Source: an uncultured Lachnospiraceae bacterium
GTDB lineage: Bacteria > Bacillota > Clostridia > Lachnospirales > Lachnospiraceae
Reading direction: 5' to 3'
Length of the DNA: 15,498 nt
Assembly (NCBI GenBank): GCA_945492935.1
Contig: CALYVE010000009.1
Location: forward strand, 1 to 15,498
Part shown: positions 14,121 through 15,498 of the stretch, one piece after another
Layout: each line of letters opens with the position of its first letter
Position numbering within the stretch: the first letter of the stretch is position 1
Translations under genes and position numbers: made by a program
Notes under the pieces: model-generated
The model's input: the letters and a program-made list of their open reading frames with translations, nothing else
Database searches by the model: none
What the model was told of the DNA's origin: nothing

Positions 14121-15384
14121 AATACGCTCCATTTGTCTCTATCTCAACCTCGCAGCCGTCGCTCACGAGCTGTCTGAAAAAGATTTTCTGAATCGTTGTA
14201 TCATACAAATGACTGCTAAACGTGAACACAAGCTTATTACCATACGAGCAAACTGCACCCTTGATATGCTGTCCGCGTGACATAGAAAGCACTGCATGAA
14301 ACTCATCAATATATTCTCTATATGGTTCTGCGACTGATACTACACCAAGATTTGTAATGGTTGTAGTGTTCGCTCTTGCAGAATTTTTGTAAATAATTCT
14401 CATAGCCATCCCCTTGATGCCAAGTGGCACTGCACGAAGCAGCGGATTCATTTCATTGGACACATTGTAGGACATGAGATTCTCTAAATTTTCTTTCGTA
14501 ATCTGTGTGCGAAGGCTCTCTGCAACACTCTGCAAAACCTCCTCGAAGGTATATTGCTCCTTCGTCGGTGTAAATGCGGCCGAAACAATAACAAAAAAAT
14601 TTTTTGTTGTATCGGAATCAAAATATGGTCTTAAATTCACAGGCACGCATACACGAATCGGCTTGTTTAATTTACCCTGTAAAAATGATTTGTACACCGA
14701 CCAAACAAAGGTGCCAACAAGATAGTGGTTGATTGTTACACCATAAGCTTTGGCAACCTTTTTGATTTGTTCGACCTGAATGCGTCCATGAATGACACCA
14801 ATCTGATAGCCTGGCATTTTCTGTCCTGAAACAACAAATGCCGGGTCCGTTTTGTAGGTCTTCTTTGCGCTCTGTCTGTAATTGCGAAGATAACTGTCAT
14901 CGTTATCAAGCGAGGTGTCGACAACAAGGCAGTCATCTACCTCTTCAAGAAGCTTTGGATATCGATATCGCAAATACTGATAAATGATTTCCTTCAAAAA
15001 CATAAGCGCACCATTTCCATCTGTCAGCACATGGAACACCTCAAGATTGACACGCTTTTTGTAGTAGCTCAAACGGAACTGATAATCATTATTGTCATAC
15101 GGATTAATATAACGACAAGGATATGCATGCTCCTCTTTTACCTTTGGAGCAGGCTTCACATTCGTCTCAAAATAATGCCAGAACAGTCCCTTGCGCATAC
15201 GCACGCCAAACACCTCAAAATATGGCAAAACCGTATCAAGTGCCTGCTGCAAAAGCTCCGGATCCACGTCCTCCTTCAGCACCGCCGCCACACGATACAC
15301 ATTGCTCATGCTTTCCCCTGTTATCACAGGAAAAAGATGCGCCGTATTATCTAATTTGTCATACCGATGTACTCGTTTTGCCAT
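14113..15384 (-). CDS. Alcohol/condensation-like acyltransferase
   Basis: A 423-residue protein of the CoA-dependent acyltransferase (chloramphenicol acetyltransferase/condensation/PapA) superfamily. The catalytic HxxxDG motif is HVLTDG (H118, D122, G123). The second half contains a YLVGTFVW segment and RVCVPVNLRPYF, the N-terminal part of the acceptor or structural region, with a later SMSRGQHIKGAVCSYGNKLVFTFSSH block in place of the usual DFGWG-type motif. Annotated relatives are called 'alcohol acetyltransferase', but donor and acceptor are unknown. It has no signal peptide. ATG 15384 follows an AAGAAGGCG site. It is first in a unit whose next genes encode a zinc-ribbon membrane protein and an esterase, which suggests acylation of a lipid-like or envelope molecule at the membrane; this is an inference. 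Confidence 0.82.
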   Translation of the reverse strand: MAKRVHRYDKLDNTAHLFPVITGESMSNVYRVAAVLKEDVDPELLQQALDTVLPYFEVFGVRMRKGLFWHYFETNVKPAPKVKEEHAYPCRYINPYDNNDYQFRLSYYKKRVNLEVFHVLTDGNGALMFLKEIIYQYLRYRYPKLLEEVDDCLVVDTSLDNDDSYLRNYRQSAKKTYKTDPAFVVSGQKMPGYQIGVIHGRIQVEQIKKVAKAYGVTINHYLVGTFVWSVYKSFLQGKLNKPIRVCVPVNLRPYFDSDTTKNFFVIVSAAFTPTKEQYTFEEVLQSVAESLRTQITKENLENLMSYNVSNEMNPLLRAVPLGIKGMAMRIIYKNSARANTTTITNLGVVSVAEPYREYIDEFHAVLSMSRGQHIKGAVCSYGNKLVFTFSSHLYDTTIQKIFFRQLVSDGCEVEIETNGAYYE

Positions 15385-15435
15385 TGTTTTCGCCTTCTTA
15401 ATTTCAGGTAAATATTGTTTTACATAGATAATTTC

Positions 15436-15444
15436 ATTGTAGCA
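15436..15444 (-). promoter_or_regulatory. Extended -10 promoter of the acyltransferase operon
   Basis: TGCTACAAT on the minus strand (15444-15436) is an extended -10. The -35 region 17 nt upstream (TTCTTT) is poor. Initiation near 15429 would give a leader of about 45 nt. Confidence 0.55.
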
Positions 15445-15483
15445 TATCAGATTTAGAAAAAGAAGAGGTATTTTTTAGGCAAC

Positions 15484-15498
15484 AAAAAAACCACCGCT
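15484..15498 (-). terminator. Probable terminator of the preceding gene, cut by window edge
   Basis: On the minus strand AGCGGTGG (15498-15491) runs straight into seven T (15490-15484). This looks like the descending arm and T-tract of an intrinsic terminator whose other arm lies outside the window. Confidence 0.45.

Overview
The window reads as chromosome of a low-to-medium GC, Gram-positive anaerobe of the class Clostridia, most likely a Lachnospiraceae-type gut or rumen bacterium. This rests on protein character (PBP-like/GGDEF/EAL sensor, GH51 arabinofuranosidase, acyltransferase next to a zinc-ribbon membrane protein), AGGAGG-type ribosome binding sites and a Bacillus-type LexA box. The species is not determined. 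No rRNA, tRNA, CRISPR array or intact transposase was seen. All eleven credible genes lie on the minus strand, so transcription runs from high to low coordinates.

Region A (15498 to about 9272): a promoter near 15436 leads into a tight run: acyltransferase (condensation-like fold), zinc-ribbon six-helix membrane protein, HSL-type alpha/beta hydrolase and nitrilase-fold omega-amidase-like enzyme. The first four overlap or are 1-3 nt apart and probably form one coupled unit. After 126 nt comes an intracellular GH51 alpha-L-arabinofuranosidase, then a PaaI-type hotdog thioesterase and a clear intrinsic terminator at 9272-9302.

Region B (about 9156 to 6238): a strong promoter (TTGCAA, 17 nt, TATAAT) has a near-perfect LexA/DinR operator filling its spacer. 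It drives a radical SAM protein of the 'DNA modification/repair' type (TIGR03916-like, with a C-terminal helix-hairpin-helix) and its usual partner, a DUF4130 protein (TIGR03915-like). The predicted leader carries an 18-nt tandem repeat array. Between the two genes sits an orphan hairpin resembling the right end / omega-RNA 3' end of IS200/IS605 elements. The 3' untranslated region carries a 23-nt tandem repeat array and ends in a terminator. This SOS-linked pair, whose chemistry is not known to me, is the best candidate for an undescribed system here.

Region C (6259 to 1): a promoter whose -35 box lies inside the preceding terminator drives a 911-residue cytoplasmic sensor (LacI-like ligand-binding domain, GAF-like region, degenerate GGDEF, apparently intact EAL). 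Two ABC-F ATPases follow: a Uup-like protein and a second ABC-F that runs off the left edge of the window.

Three unrelated short tandem repeat families (23, 18 and about 11 nt) occupy three of the few intergenic gaps, which is a feature of this genome in itself.
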